DNA of 64,000 bases from Diprion similis (GCF_021155765.1 NC_060109.1:6478001-6542000); one strand, 5' to 3'. Shown: positions 31,336 to 42,564, counted from the stretch's first letter. The notes: generated by a model not told the origin, from the sequence alone. Program-made: numbers and translations.

Positions 31336-34300
31336 TATTGAATAAACGAAATTATTTTCCAAGTATTTGTCTTCATTTTTACATCTAAGAGATACAATTC
31401 ATACCGATGCTCAGTTTAACTGCAGGTCTTGTAGCACCACGGCAGCGTATCGGTTGTGTTTCGAAATACGATACGTTTATCGTCGTTCCAGCTCAGTGCT
31501 ACTTTTTTCTGTTCAATGGTATAGACCTGATGCTTCTGACTCTGTATCAGACTCTGACGTTCGACTAAATTTTCGTGTTCTAAAGCACACTTCAAGTAAT
31601 CATCGAAGGTTATAGTTTTTAACAGGGATCCTTTGACACCCTTGGCTCGTTTTTGATCCTTATCCTCCCCCATCGCTCTGAATGAGTACAACTTCGCTCT
31701 CGAGCCAATGAATTCCGCAATTATTTTTCCGTTACACTCATCTTACATCAAACCTAGAACTTTTTTGTTAACCAACGGCATTCCGTAGACGTTGTCAGGT
31801 GGATAATCAGAGGTATCAAATTTATCCAAGTCCTGTTTGATGCATTCGTAAAGGTTGGGGACGGTGAAGTGATATATCAAACTATCCGTGTCAGTCTACA
31901 TTAATTTTGCCTGATGCCCAAATTTCGTTTTAACATACTTGTAGTGAAAATGGTAGATAAAGGTCTTCGCAAGATCTAAAATGAAAAAACCTGCATACAA
32001 TAGTTTGTTGAGTTTGACTGTCGTTCTACGCAATTCAACTATTATCATATCTTTATCAAAGATTGTACAACTGTGGAAATTTGGTCTGGCTATAGTAGCT
32101 CTAGCACCGTATCTTCCATCCCATTCCGTGATCAGCCTGACATCTCGATACTTCCTAACATTTTCCATTGTCTTACCGAAAACTGCGTTGTTCATCAGTT
32201 TATAGAAGTTTTTTTCGAATTCATTGTTTGATTTTTTGCGTAAGTCTGTATTTAAATCTATGTACTTTTTGAGCCACGGTGTTTGTCTGAACTTTAGAAC
32301 TCTATGAATTTTAGCTAGTTTTAAACCTAATTCTAAGCATTGTTTCAAGACGTGGTAATGAACAACGTAGTTTTGCTTGGAAAGTAGCGTGGTCGTCAAT
32401 TTCGGCTGCTTACTTTCTGAGATGGGAGGTATGTAGTGTTTCGGACACAGTGGTAAATCTTTATGCATTTCATGCAGTTCCTCGGGATATTCCAAATCTA
32501 CCTCTAATAAGTAGCCAAACTCCGCTTCGTCTGTGATGGCAAAAAACATCGAATTGTCTGAAATCTAATATCCATTCGAAAGAACTGCATGGTAGAGTAA
32601 AGCTCATAGCCGCGCCGTACAAGTTGTTAACGTCGAAGTACATGAGATAAGACTCTTCGAGCGCTGGATTGAAAGCATCTCCCATGTATCTATTGTTAGC
32701 CTTTGCATATCGGTTAGAGGATTGGGACACACCACCTCGAATATCTTTTTCTATAAACATAAGCATATCTATGTCAGTGCGAAGCTCGAGTTCGATACCG
32801 GTACATTTCAACATTGCGTCAAACGAAAGACCGGGCGCCGTGTAATAATGTAAAGGGTCCAGGTTGTACGTTGCATAACAATTTTGTCGAAAGTTTTCAA
32901 AAACGTCAGCCAACAGAAAAACATCAGTTCGCAAATATAAGTCTGAATATCCCCCCAACGTTCTAAGGTTAAAAGCTTGCCAAACTTAACACGCGTGAGC
33001 GTAATCTTCATCTGAAATACCTTGATTGTTCAATTTTGAATAAAATTTTTCTTCAGGCGGTAACTTTACGTCCTCGAGCTTCTCCCAACTATCCATATAC
33101 TCATACGGAAAAACACCTTTTCTGGTTAATAACTCGAATTTTTCAGAGCTAGTGCAAAATTTACGTGTAATTGCTATTTGATTATCATTCAAATACGTTG
33201 CCAAGTTTTCGAGGCTGCTGGGCATAAAACGGTACGAATCTATAAATCTAAACTGTACATCTGTTCCTTTAACGAATTTTGTGAACGAAATATACTTTTC
33301 TTTGTTCACGGGTAGAAGCTGAATAGTACCCTGAAAAGTTGTGGCCAATGCTTTAATCAAAAAATGCGAATCGTAACCCGACAGATTGTGGAATATCACT
33401 GGGATAGTATGCGAGTTTTGATAATTAAGATTACAGCTTTGATGCGCAGGACCACGGTACCTTCCTGTGAAATGACAGTGATCACGGTGTTTCACGTCTT
33501 CGCGCGTGAACGGCTTTTCACAAATATGACATACCTTTGATAAATTAAATTCGTTAATTTGATTGAAGTTCAGCGACTCCATAGGTACAATGGTTTTGAA
33601 ATACGTTTCTAACGAGTGTGCCAATTCCTCCAACTCGTTCACAAACCATTCGATGCAAGTCTCCCCGCGGTTAATTTTGAACTTTGAAATGGAATCGTTA
33701 AAGGTGCAATGCAGGTAATATGCTATACTGTAAGAAATATGATTTTGGTAAATTGTTCTATTTTCTGACACTTGAATGTTAGTAGCTTGCAACAAGCATT
33801 CTAGATCCGCGTAAATACAGAACGGAACGGTTTCCTTGTGCTTAAAATTTTTGAATTTTTTCCTCCTCTGTGGGTAATTCGACTTTGGTTTCGTTTAAAT
33901 CTGTGCAATAAAATTTATGCTTTGTCAAATATTTTTCAGATTGGAAGTGCAACAAACATCTATCACATAACCAAGTACGACCATTACGGGTGGAAATTTG
34001 AGAACTAGTTAATCGAGATAAATTTCGAATCCAAGCGAAATGAAAGGTTCTGTTTTTTTTATAATTATCCATATCAACATCATCGTCATCGTCTGTCATT
34101 TCGGTTTCCACTGCCAAGAGATGAATTACGGGTTTATCAGACTTATTCTGACTCAAGTGAATCGGTACTATTTCACTTTTTTTCCACCATCTTGGTCTAT
34201 ACCATAAACATTGATGGAAAGTCCGTTGAGTTTTTCAAATTTCGAAATAGCATTTTTGTCCAAAGACATTTTTGTAAAAAGTTTATACTGTCATACCGTA

Positions 34301-34799
34301 GCACTGAGCTGAAATGTGGATACGAGCTGGTTATGTTGGGATTTCTGTTGTTAGCTGGGTACAGAGCTGCGGTGACCGACCAAAGGAAGCAATACGAGTC
34401 GTTGTTTGAGATGTTCACCACAGCCTTCTTATCTCTGATGTGTTTCGGCAACGGGGTGTAGGTATACAGACCACCTTGAAGTGGTGTATACTTGTTGATG
34501 TTGACGGCAAGATTGATAATTTCAAGTAACGACCAGCCTGAATCCTTTTCCTGGAAATCTTCCACCTTTGTTAACAAACGGTTTGTTACATTTTCGATGA
34601 ACCATTCGTTAATATCCGTTGTCTGGAGGATGATTTCGTTTCTCGTATTAAAGAATTTGTTCTCTTCTACTGTGTGATCATCCTTCTTTACTTCGAATTT
34701 ACAAGCCAGGATAGCGTTGACTTTTAGGCTCCTGGCTTTCTTCAAAGCGTTTTTCAGTCTTGTCACAGCAAGTAACTTTGCGTCTTCTAGAAACCTCTC

Positions 34800-35134
34800 T
34801 ACGTCTTTATGTTTCAAATTGGTGATGGATCCGGTTCGTATTCTTCCCTCGAAAGCAGACTCCAATTCTTCCCAGTGTACGCGATCGCTTCGTCTTTGTT
34901 TCCGCGTATCGTCACCCGTTCTCCGAAGACGTTTGAATTTTTCCGCCAGCGATTTCAAGAGTCCGATGGTTGTGATAATTTTCGTTTTCTCACCCATCGT
35001 TGAAGCCTTTCGCAGAATTTTGTTTAGAAGCTGGATATTTTGCGTCCTAAATTCAATCCATTTCTGAATCTCCGTTGGCGATGACTTTTTCAACATTTTG
35101 TACGCAGATTCCATAATGTTGATCAATTTCAAAC
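34800..35134 (-). repeat. Inner part of right TIR, Polinton A
   Basis: PolB codons about 8-118; inverted copy of 24982-25316 with four G/A differences. Separated from the outer part (41119-41976) by gypsy 2. At 34800 the PolB frame continues while the left copy switches to the capsid gene. Confidence 0.9.
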
Positions 35135-35537
35135 TGTTAAAGACACAGCGTTAATTTGAATCGCGCGCGTGTTTTCCCAAGATGACGAACGAGTAGAACC
35201 GTGCCAGTCGAAGCGAATGTTCGAGAGTCGAGAGGAGTCGTGTGTGAACGAGAGCCGAGAGTAGAAGTAGAGAGAGTGAGAGAGTAACGAAAAAAAAGTT
35301 AACGAAAGTAAATTTAAGTAAACGCTAATGATAGTGATACTCCGTAACTCAATATATGTAGTTATTGTTGAGCTGTGTTTCGTAATATTTATCGGTCAGA
35401 TTAATAAAGAGGCCATTTTGTTTTCCCGTTAAAACTAACAATGTCACGAGTTTGAATTTCCCTGACAAACCCTCCAAAAATAAAACTAAGAGAGGAAGGT
35501 AAGAAAGGAGAGAAAGGAAAGATAAAAATCAATAACA
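35135..35537 (+). repeat. Left LTR of gypsy 2
   Basis: TGTTAAAGACACAGC...AATCAATAACA, 403 bp. AATAAA near 35403 may be the polyadenylation signal. A purine-rich GAGAGTAGAAG tract occurs at 35200-35290. Confidence 0.95.
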
Positions 35538-35539
35538 AT

Positions 35540-35552
35540 TCAGAAGTGGGAT
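35540..35552 (+). promoter_or_regulatory. Candidate primer-binding site, gypsy 2
   Basis: TCAGAAGTGGGAT, two bases inside the LTR, identical to the site in gypsy 1 although surrounding sequence differs. Confidence 0.5.
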
Positions 35553-35652
35553 AGGCTCATTTTTCCATGTTAGGATAGACTCATTTTTCCATGTTAGGAT
35601 AGACTCATTTTCCGTGTGTGGGAAGATAGACTCATTTTTCCGTGTCGGGATG
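35548..35652 (+). repeat. Leader minisatellite, about 24-bp units
   Basis: GATAGACTCATTTTTCC-type units repeat four to five times (GATAGGCTC, GATAGACTC three times, GATGGACTC) between PBS and gag start, with GTGT-rich spacers. Not found in gypsy 1. Confidence 0.85.
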
Positions 35653-35705
35653 GACTCGTCTTTAAAGACTAGAGCAGTGCGTGAGTGGTCCCGTGTGACG
35701 TATTG

Positions 35706-38700
35706 ATGGTAAATGTAGAAGAGTTTGAAGCATTTGTTCGCGAAAAGTTGTGCGAGATAATGGTGCTAAATCATTCTGTTGGAGTTGGCCGTGGGCGAGG
35801 AGCTGGATCTACAGCGCAAGCCTTGGCACATGGACAACATGGCGGCCTACCGGCAAACGAACATGCGGTCGCAACGGTTTTCGAAGTGCCACCGGAACAG
35901 GAAGCGGAAACAGTTACGCCACCACAGAATACGTCGAACGCGATCAACGATCAATTGGACGACCGTGTCACGCCGAGAGCACAATCGTCGGTATTAGAGG
36001 GAGCTGCGCAACCACCGTTGGTAACTGCAGTACGAACGCTGTTGTCAAGCGACAATCACGAAGCGGTAGCTCAGCTGATCGTCGGTCTGTTGACTAGTCA
36101 GTCGCAGCAGCAAGTGCCCGAGCAACGAAGTCAGCCTGTGACACCGACATACCATGTGATTCCGGATCTGTCGAGAGACATTGAAGAATTTACCGGTGAA
36201 GACGATGGTATACGAGCGCGAGAGTGGCTTGAAAATTTAGAAGCCATGAAGGAGCTACATAAATGGCCAGAAGACTACTTACTTGCGGCAGCACGCATGC
36301 ATTTGAGAGCTGGAGCGAAGGATTGGAGTCGAGCACGTGTGAGTGAACTTCGTACGTGGGAAGAGTTTCGCGAAGCATTTAAAGAGACATTTATGACACG
36401 TGACGACGTATCAACGCGATGGACTCGAATGAAAGCACGACGCCAAGAGAGAGATGAGCCAATCGCGAGATATTTTCATGCAAAAGTAAAATTGTGTAGT
36501 TCATTAGGATTAACATTTCGTGAAGAAAAGTTTGAAGTGCTGTCAGGATTGTGGTCCCGTGAGTTGTGTAAAGTTGTGATGCCAGCACCACAGTATACGT
36601 TAGATGGGCTGTTGCACGATTTGTTGTACTATGATAAGTGTTTAAAAAGTCAAAAAGTCGAGCCGAGTCGTAATTATAGTAATAATAATAATCGAGAGAC
36701 AACGTCGGGAAAGGGGCGTCCGTCGCCGTCGACCAGTACCACGCATAGTAGCGAAGGAAACAAAAGCCGCGATAGTAAAACTAAGAGTGATTCGCGAGGC
36801 AAGAGTGTAACGAGTGAACAGCAAAGTGGTGAGAGGACATGCTTTAACTGCAAGAAGCCGGGACATTTGATTCGAGATTGTCCGGAAGAACTTAGAGTAC
36901 CTACTTGCTACAGATGTCATCAGAAGGGACACATCAGCCGTTATTGTACAAGCGAGGCAAGTGCAGATAAACGCACAGTGAGAGCAATCGGGAGTCAACA
37001 ACACGACTGTACCGCTACGAAATACTTGAAAACAGCAACGATAAATGGGCGAGAGATGTCTGCGTTCATTGATACAGGTAGTGCGGAGTGTACGATACGT
37101 ACTACGCGAGTGTTGCAAGAACAGTATTCAATGTTACCTGCAAAGACCGAGTTGAAGGCATTTGGACCGCCAGAGTTCGTAGTAACCAGTGTCGGTACGG
37201 TGACCGCGAGTGTTGTGATTGACGACGTTGAAGTAAACAGCGTTACCCTTAGAGTGGTACCAGATAATGCACAGTCAATAGATGTGTTGATAGGTCGTAC
37301 TTTTACCGATCACCCGAGTGTGGACTATCAGAAGGTCGGCAACAAGTTAACCTTCTATCGTAGTGTCATGTTTCCGAGCCAGTGTGAGCCACCGGCATCA
37401 ACCTTAACTAGTGTAGAGAACGTTATAATTCCGCCAAATTCGATAGCGTTCATTGACTTGGTAGATAGCCAGTCGAGTTATACTTTTCCTGTGTCAAATT
37501 GGGGCGAGAAGGAGTATGCCGTTACCGAAAAGCAGTTGTTGGTACGCGGAGAAGTGTCGAGTGTGCAAATCATAGAGCGAAAGTCAACATCAGAGGAAGA
37601 ATTCCCCTGTGATGCAATCAACGTTGGAGAGGAACAACCACCGGCTGTGCGACAAGACTTGATTAAATTATTAGTAGAATTTAGAGATTGTGTGTCAACT
37701 AGTTTGTATGATTTAGGTTGTGCTAAAGACGTTGTTATGGACATCAAGGTACCCGAGAATGCAATTCCTGTGCAATGTAAGCCTTATAGAGCGACAGATA
37801 AGGAACGAAAGGAGATTCGTGGTATTATCCAAGAATGGAAGGATGCAGGTATTGTTACCGAAACTCAGTCTGCTTATACAAGTCCAGTATTACTAGTTCG
37901 TAAAAAGACAGGTGAATCACGTCTTTGTGTAGATTTTAGACGACTGAATGCGATTACAGTTCATTTTCCCTTGCCAAATATAGATGATCACCTTGCTCAA
38001 ATTAGAGATGGTTCGTTGTTTATAGTATTAGATTTGGCCCATGGATATTTACAGTTACCAATTGCAGAGAGCGCACGTGATAAAACAGCAATAATTACGC
38101 CAGAAGAAACTGTAGAGTTTACGAGAATGATCTTTGGTCTAATGAATGGTCCCGCTTACTTTAGTAAGGCGATGCACAAGGCCCTTGGTCCGTTACGTGA
38201 TAATGTAGCATTATTCTATTTAGATGATATTTTAATACCAGGAAACAGTTGGGATGATCTGAAGCCAAAATTACGTTTAGTTCTCGAAGCATTGAGGAAG
38301 GCAGGGTTAACGATTAAGTTAGCAAAGTGTTGTTTTCTGTATCCAAAAGTGTCTTACTTAGGACATGAAATATCAGCGAGAGGGATTGAACCAGGTCAGC
38401 ACAAGGTAGCAGCCATTAGAGAATTTCCGAGGCCAGAGAACGTACATGAGGTGCGTCGTTTTCTAGGTCTTACGAGTTATTTTAGAAAATTTGTTCCATG
38501 TTTTGCACAAATAGCTGAACCGATATCGAGATTGTTAAAAGCGAATGAACCGTTTATTTGGAGTGAGTCACAACAAGCTGCGTTTGAAGGACTTATTCAG
38601 AAGCTTACTGAAAACCCAATATTACAGACATTTGATCCAAGAGCAGAGACAGAGTTGCATACGGATGCAAGTGCGCTAGGATTAGCAGGCATGCTAATGC

Positions 38701-40526
38701 AGAAAGATAAGACAGGTAAACTTAGATTAGTATATGCGATTAGTCGAAGGACGAGTGAGCCAGAACGTCATTATCATAGCAGTAAACTTGAACTGTTAGC
38801 CATAGTGTGGGCAATTACTCGATTAAGATCAATGTTAGCAAACATACCATTCACTGTAATCACCGATTGTCAGGCGTTATGTTACTTGAGTACGCAGAAG
38901 ACGTTGAATCTACAGATCATACGTTGGAATGATTTGCTCAGTGAGTACGACTATCGTATAATCCATAGACCAGGAGAAAAGTTAGCGCATGTCGATGCCT
39001 TGAGTAGAGCACGCGTAGAACATACTGAACCCTTAGAGAAGCTCAATGTGTTGTCAATCAGCACCGATGAGGAGGCAGTAATGTTATCTCAGAGTAGTGA
39101 CGAGACGGTTAAGCTTAAGAAGATCATATTAGAGAGAGCCAGAAGTGCGAGAACAAAGAATGAGAGAGGCTGTGTAGAAAATTATGAATTGCATAATGGC
39201 ATATTGTATAAGAGACGTAATGATAAGTTGTTGTATGTTGTGCCTAGAAGTATGAGAAAAAGTATAGTTGTACGCTTTCACGATATGAAGAGTCACCCAG
39301 GACTAGAACGAACGGTAACTAGGATCTTGGAGCATTACTATTTCCCCAGTATGAGAGCGTATGTCAAGAGACATATTGGAGCATGTATCCACTGTATCAG
39401 TAGTAAATCTAAGCCAGGTAGACAGGCAGGAGAGCTTTATCCGATTCCGCCAGGAAATCGACCGTTTTCTGTAATCCATATGGATCATTTAGGTCCCTTT
39501 GTTACGAGTGCGCGAGGTAATAAATATGTGTTTGTAATCGTTGATAATTTGACCAAGTTTGCATACATAAGAGCTGTGAAGGACACAAGAACCACCCAGG
39601 TGTTACGTATACTCGAAGAATTTGTGAATGGATATGGCGCTCCAGACAGAATTGTGTCAGATCGAGGAACATGTTTTACATCAAGAGCATTCGAGGATTT
39701 TTGTGAACGTCAAGGAATAAGACATACTGTGAATTCGCCGAGGCACCCTCAGGCAAATGGTCAGGTAGAACGGTTGAATGCTACTTTAGTTCCTGCAATC
39801 CGCAGCAACCTTGAAGAAGATGATGGACGAACGTGGGATAAGAGGTTGCGAAAGATACAGAGTGATGTGAACGAGATGAAGAACGCCAGTACCGGATATA
39901 GTCCATTCGAGTTAGTGTACGGTTACGTACCACGTCGAGATGAAGGAACGATCAGAAGATGCATTCCAGAACAAGAGGTTATGTATCGGAATCCCGTAGA
40001 GCTTCAAGAGGAAGCCCGTCAGAACGTCATCACCGCTCAACAACGTATGAAGGAACGCTATGATGCAGGTCGAACGCAGAATGTCGATGTAAATGTTGGC
40101 ACGATTGTATATATGAAGACTATACCAGTTGCCACAGGTGAGTCAACTAAACTTCATCCGAAGTATCGAGGTCCGTTAGTCGTCATGGAGAAACTTCCGA
40201 GTGATACATACCGAGTGACAGATCTGAACCCAGATGCTGGAGGACGACGGTATGCGACGACTGCTCATGCGAGTCAACTGAAGGTTTGGAAGCCTGCCGT
40301 AGAAGAATCCGAAGATGATGACGAGGAAGAAGACGACGAAGAGGAAGTGTCGTCAGTTAACGATCCAGTCAACGAGAGCGTGCATAGTGGAAAAGTGACA
40401 AGTGGTAACAATGAAGTGATTATGAGTAATCAAGAGTGTGAAAGAGAGAATGAGAGTGCACACGAGGTGAGAACCTCTGGACGTGTGAAAAAGCCACCAC
40501 GTTATCTTAGAGATTATACTATGTAA
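35706..40526 (+). CDS. gag-pol: gag-pol polyprotein of gypsy 2, intact
   Basis: 1606 residues without interruption. Gag: N-terminal EEFEAFVREKL, basic Ser/Arg region, two CCHC knuckles (CFNCKKPGHLIRDC and CYRCHQKGHISRYC, about residues 378-415). Protease active site IDTGSAECT (about 455). Reverse transcriptase with FYLDDIL (about 838). RNase H with ELHTDAS (about 983). Integrase H2C2 finger, then D in HMDHLGP (about 1258), D in SDRGTCF (about 1318) and E in NGQVERLN (about 1353). C-terminus: RGPLVVMEKLPSDTYRV segment and a long acidic run (EDDDEEEDDEEE). Gag and pol share one frame with no shift site. The ATG at 35706 is chosen because an upstream in-frame GTG is not a plausible start and the gypsy 1 alignment begins here. 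All catalytic residues are present, so it may be autonomous. Confidence 0.96.
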   Translation: MVNVEEFEAFVREKLCEIMVLNHSVGVGRGRGAGSTAQALAHGQHGGLPANEHAVATVFEVPPEQEAETVTPPQNTSNAINDQLDDRVTPRAQSSVLEGAAQPPLVTAVRTLLSSDNHEAVAQLIVGLLTSQSQQQVPEQRSQPVTPTYHVIPDLSRDIEEFTGEDDGIRAREWLENLEAMKELHKWPEDYLLAAARMHLRAGAKDWSRARVSELRTWEEFREAFKETFMTRDDVSTRWTRMKARRQERDEPIARYFHAKVKLCSSLGLTFREEKFEVLSGLWSRELCKVVMPAPQYTLDGLLHDLLYYDKCLKSQKVEPSRNYSNNNNRETTSGKGRPSPSTSTTHSSEGNKSRDSKTKSDSRGKSVTSEQQSGERTCFNCKKPGHLIRDCPEELRVPTCYRCHQKGHISRYCTSEASADKRTVRAIGSQQHDCTATKYLKTATINGREMSAFIDTGSAECTIRTTRVLQEQYSMLPAKTELKAFGPPEFVVTSVGTVTASVVIDDVEVNSVTLRVVPDNAQSIDVLIGRTFTDHPSVDYQKVGNKLTFYRSVMFPSQCEPPASTLTSVENVIIPPNSIAFIDLVDSQSSYTFPVSNWGEKEYAVTEKQLLVRGEVSSVQIIERKSTSEEEFPCDAINVGEEQPPAVRQDLIKLLVEFRDCVSTSLYDLGCAKDVVMDIKVPENAIPVQCKPYRATDKERKEIRGIIQEWKDAGIVTETQSAYTSPVLLVRKKTGESRLCVDFRRLNAITVHFPLPNIDDHLAQIRDGSLFIVLDLAHGYLQLPIAESARDKTAIITPEETVEFTRMIFGLMNGPAYFSKAMHKALGPLRDNVALFYLDDILIPGNSWDDLKPKLRLVLEALRKAGLTIKLAKCCFLYPKVSYLGHEISARGIEPGQHKVAAIREFPRPENVHEVRRFLGLTSYFRKFVPCFAQIAEPISRLLKANEPFIWSESQQAAFEGLIQKLTENPILQTFDPRAETELHTDASALGLAGMLMQKDKTGKLRLVYAISRRTSEPERHYHSSKLELLAIVWAITRLRSMLANIPFTVITDCQALCYLSTQKTLNLQIIRWNDLLSEYDYRIIHRPGEKLAHVDALSRARVEHTEPLEKLNVLSISTDEEAVMLSQSSDETVKLKKIILERARSARTKNERGCVENYELHNGILYKRRNDKLLYVVPRSMRKSIVVRFHDMKSHPGLERTVTRILEHYYFPSMRAYVKRHIGACIHCISSKSKPGRQAGELYPIPPGNRPFSVIHMDHLGPFVTSARGNKYVFVIVDNLTKFAYIRAVKDTRTTQVLRILEEFVNGYGAPDRIVSDRGTCFTSRAFEDFCERQGIRHTVNSPRHPQANGQVERLNATLVPAIRSNLEEDDGRTWDKRLRKIQSDVNEMKNASTGYSPFELVYGYVPRRDEGTIRRCIPEQEVMYRNPVELQEEARQNVITAQQRMKERYDAGRTQNVDVNVGTIVYMKTIPVATGESTKLHPKYRGPLVVMEKLPSDTYRVTDLNPDAGGRRYATTAHASQLKVWKPAVEESEDDDEEEDDEEEVSSVNDPVNESVHSGKVTSGNNEVIMSNQECERENESAHEVRTSGRVKKPPRYLRDYTM

Positions 40527-40715
40527 AAAAAAAAAAAAAAAAAAAAAAAGAAGAAGGGTGAATGTTAGAATTTAGTCAATGTAAGTTCCTTGAACCAAAT
40601 GTGTTCCATGTAATTGTATGTACCTGAATGTTTTAATCATATAATTTATTATGTAAGTATGTGCAATAAACTGTATGGCAATAGCTCGAGGACGAGCTAG
40701 AGCAGGAAGGCCGAA

Positions 40716-41118
40716 TGTTAAAGACACAGCGTTAATTTGAATCGCGCGCGTGTTTTCCCAAGATGACGAACGAGTAGAACCGTGCCAGTCGAAGCGAATG
40801 TTCGAGAGTCGAGAGGAGTCGTGTGTGAACGAGAGCCGAGAGTAGAAGTAGAGAGAGTGAGAGAGTAACGAAAAGAAAGTTAACGAAAGTAAATTTAAGT
40901 AAACGCTAATGATAGTGATACTCCGTAACTCAATATATGTAGTTATTGTTGAGCTGTGTTTCGTAATATTTATCGGTCAGATTAATAAAGAGGCCATTTT
41001 GTTTTCCCGTTAAAACTAACAATGTCACGAGTTTGAATTTCCCTGACAAACCCTCCAAAAATAAAACTAAGAGAGGAAGGTAAGAAAGGAGAGAAAGGAA
41101 AGATAAAAATCAATAACA
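40716..41118 (+). repeat. Right LTR of gypsy 2
   Basis: 403 bp, TGTTAAAG...AATAACA, one A/G difference from the left LTR seen near 40875. Preceded by purine-rich GAGCAGGAAGGCCGAA. The internal 3' UTR (40527-40715) opens with an A25-type run. Confidence 0.95.
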
Positions 41119-41976
41119 AAACATTTCGCGGATTCCATCTTTCTTACTTCTCACGTGCTCTTGACAAGTTTAAACATGAATGATCGTTTGCTGTAATGGT
41201 AATCCTTTTTATAGAGCGAGCTATACGTGTGTCTATTGCGTGTGGTGTCGTGTCATTCGGTGAACATGGGGGCTGGCATACGATATCACATTTCTCCGTT
41301 TGCAAAACATAAACACAAGGTTCGTTACATTAGAGTCCTGGAGAGGTATTTGGTGGGGAGAAAGAACGTCACGTGGTTGATATCACTTCGGATTTGGGAT
41401 TTTGATAAGAATGTCACGCGGTTGATAACACCCCGAACCTTGGACCCGAACAGAACGTCACGTGGTTCGATATCGTGGGAACGGAATGTCACGTGGTTCA
41501 CCCCAGCCATTCTCAGAACTATTAATTGTCGAATGTTAGGTGGTTGATATGGGGTTACCGAAAACAATTTTCGGAACTGTTAATTGCGGAATGTAGGGTG
41601 TTGAATATCAGACTGCAAGCCGCTCAAGGTTAACCGAAACATTCCTGAGATGGGTACGTTGGGAACAGAAGGGTTAGCGTCTCCGCTATACCTCGACCGT
41701 CGGTAGGGGGGATGACAGCGAGACCAATGGTAAAGCCGCGTGATTTTAACCTTCGGTCGATAAAACGGTCGGTAAAGCAGCAAGATTTTGAACTTCGGTT
41801 GATAACACTGTCGGTAAGGTCAAACCTTCGATCGATAAAAAGGTAGCGTCATTTTGATCTTCGGTCGGTACAGCGGACTGTGAAGTCATCGCGAGGAAAG
41901 GGTTTGAGTCTGGGGAAAATGTCGGTAAGTGTCGGTAACAGGAATCTATACGCAGAACTCTCCTTGTTCTACTACT
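41119..41976 (-). repeat. Outer part of right TIR, Polinton A
   Basis: Reverse complement of 24129-24986. Contains the PolB ATG (41138), TATA box (41204-41214), CACGTG repeats and the terminal CTACTACT. Confidence 0.92.
41204..41214 (-). promoter_or_regulatory. PolB TATA box
   Basis: CTATAAAAAGG on the minus strand, 66 bp before the PolB ATG at 41138. Confidence 0.65.
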
Positions 41977-41988
41977 GCTCCCCCTTAA

Positions 41989-42145
41989 TACATAACATAT
42001 CATACAATAAATCATGAATTAGATATTATAAAATAAAATACATAACACATCATATGACAAATCATAAATTTTCGTAGATGATTTATTATGTATTTTATCT
42101 TATAATCCATACTTCATGATTTATTATATGATTTGTTACGTATGA
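41989..42145. repeat. AT-rich palindrome
   Basis: Arms 41989-42055 and about 42075-42145 are imperfect inverted copies (AATAAATCATGAA and AAAATACATAA blocks in each). Begins immediately after the palindromic element's TTAA. Probably a foldback MITE in intron 2 of the copy-2 transposase. Confidence 0.65.
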
Positions 42146-42564
42146 AGTCGTATTCAAATGTTACATTTCATGATAAAATACATCCGAACATCGGTCATGA
42201 CGTTATGTCATTTATCACAGAATGATTTTCAATACGGATTACTCGTTAAGAGGTTGGAGTTTGTAACGTAATCGTAACGATACATCAGGTAAAGAATTAT
42301 TATTACACCATTTGAGAATGACTTTCTTTATTATGGTTTACTAAATTCCAGATATTTATAAAAATGCAAAGTAACAATTTTTCCTCAGTATGCCCCGTTA
42401 CGGTAACATTACTAACTCCATCCTCATCTCGTTTTCTATTTTTTTCTCATTGAGTCGTATATAATTTCATTCCCTAATGCATAAAATTGAAATGAAATAT
42501 ATAGCCAATCTTTGCTGCTGGGTGTATTTATGACGTTAGAAGAAGAAAACAACAAAAATCGACC
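42146..42564. other. Gene-free intron sequence
   Basis: AT-rich, no repeat or frame recognised. Part of the expanded intron 2. Confidence 0.5.

Larger units (their letters stand above)
35135..41118 (+). mobile_element. Ty3/gypsy retrotransposon 2, intact
   Basis: 403-bp LTRs with one difference noticed by eye, TSD AAAC (35131-35134 and 41119-41122), PBS-like TCAGAAGTGGGAT, uninterrupted 1606-residue gag-pol, A-rich tract and polypurine-like GAGCAGGAAGGCCGAA before the right LTR. It is the youngest element seen here, inserted in the 5' end of PolB of Polinton A. Confidence 0.96.
31416..41138 (-). pseudogene. POLB: Protein-primed type B DNA polymerase, Polinton A, split by gypsy 2
   Basis: Starts at the minus-strand ATG 41138. 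Gypsy 2 interrupts it after about seven codons (41118-35135), and it resumes at 35134. Seen in order: basic helical N-terminus, a C2H2-like finger (WLCDRCLLHFQSEKYLTKHKFYC positions, near 33980), exonuclease motif I YADLE (near 33815), an HNH-like CHICEKPF...HRDHCH finger, exonuclease II HNLSGYDSHF, polymerase motif A DVNNLYG, motif [15 protein letters not shown] and motif C TDTDS near 31890. Breaks: frameshifts near 34300, 34170, 33842 and 32560; TAA near 32990; TAG replacing the Tyr directly before TDTDS; TAA near 31740. This polymerase would replicate the linear element from protein-primed ends. Confidence 0.93.
24129..41976. mobile_element. Polinton (Maverick) A
   Basis: Begins AGTAGTAGAACAAGG and ends with its reverse complement, flanked by the 6-bp duplication GCTCCC (24123-24128 and 41977-41982). 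AG/CT ends and 6-bp duplications are Polinton hallmarks. Without gypsy 2 it is about 11.86 kb. Gene order: capsid fragment, penton, protease, phospholipase A2 (minus); ATPase, two conserved ORFs, integrase (plus); PolB (minus). Several genes are broken, so it is a fossil. The left end carries a second inverted copy of the PolB 5' region instead of the capsid 3' end. Confidence 0.95.

Noticed and set aside
34197-35132. Independent 311-codon gene next to gypsy 2
   Set aside because: It is the N-terminal part of PolB, whose first codons lie on the far side of gypsy 2 at 41138.
41227-41547. 106-codon frame in the Polinton A TIR, identical at 24558-24878
   Set aside because: Identity follows from the TIR; the frame consists of the tandem CACGTG repeats and has no protein motif.
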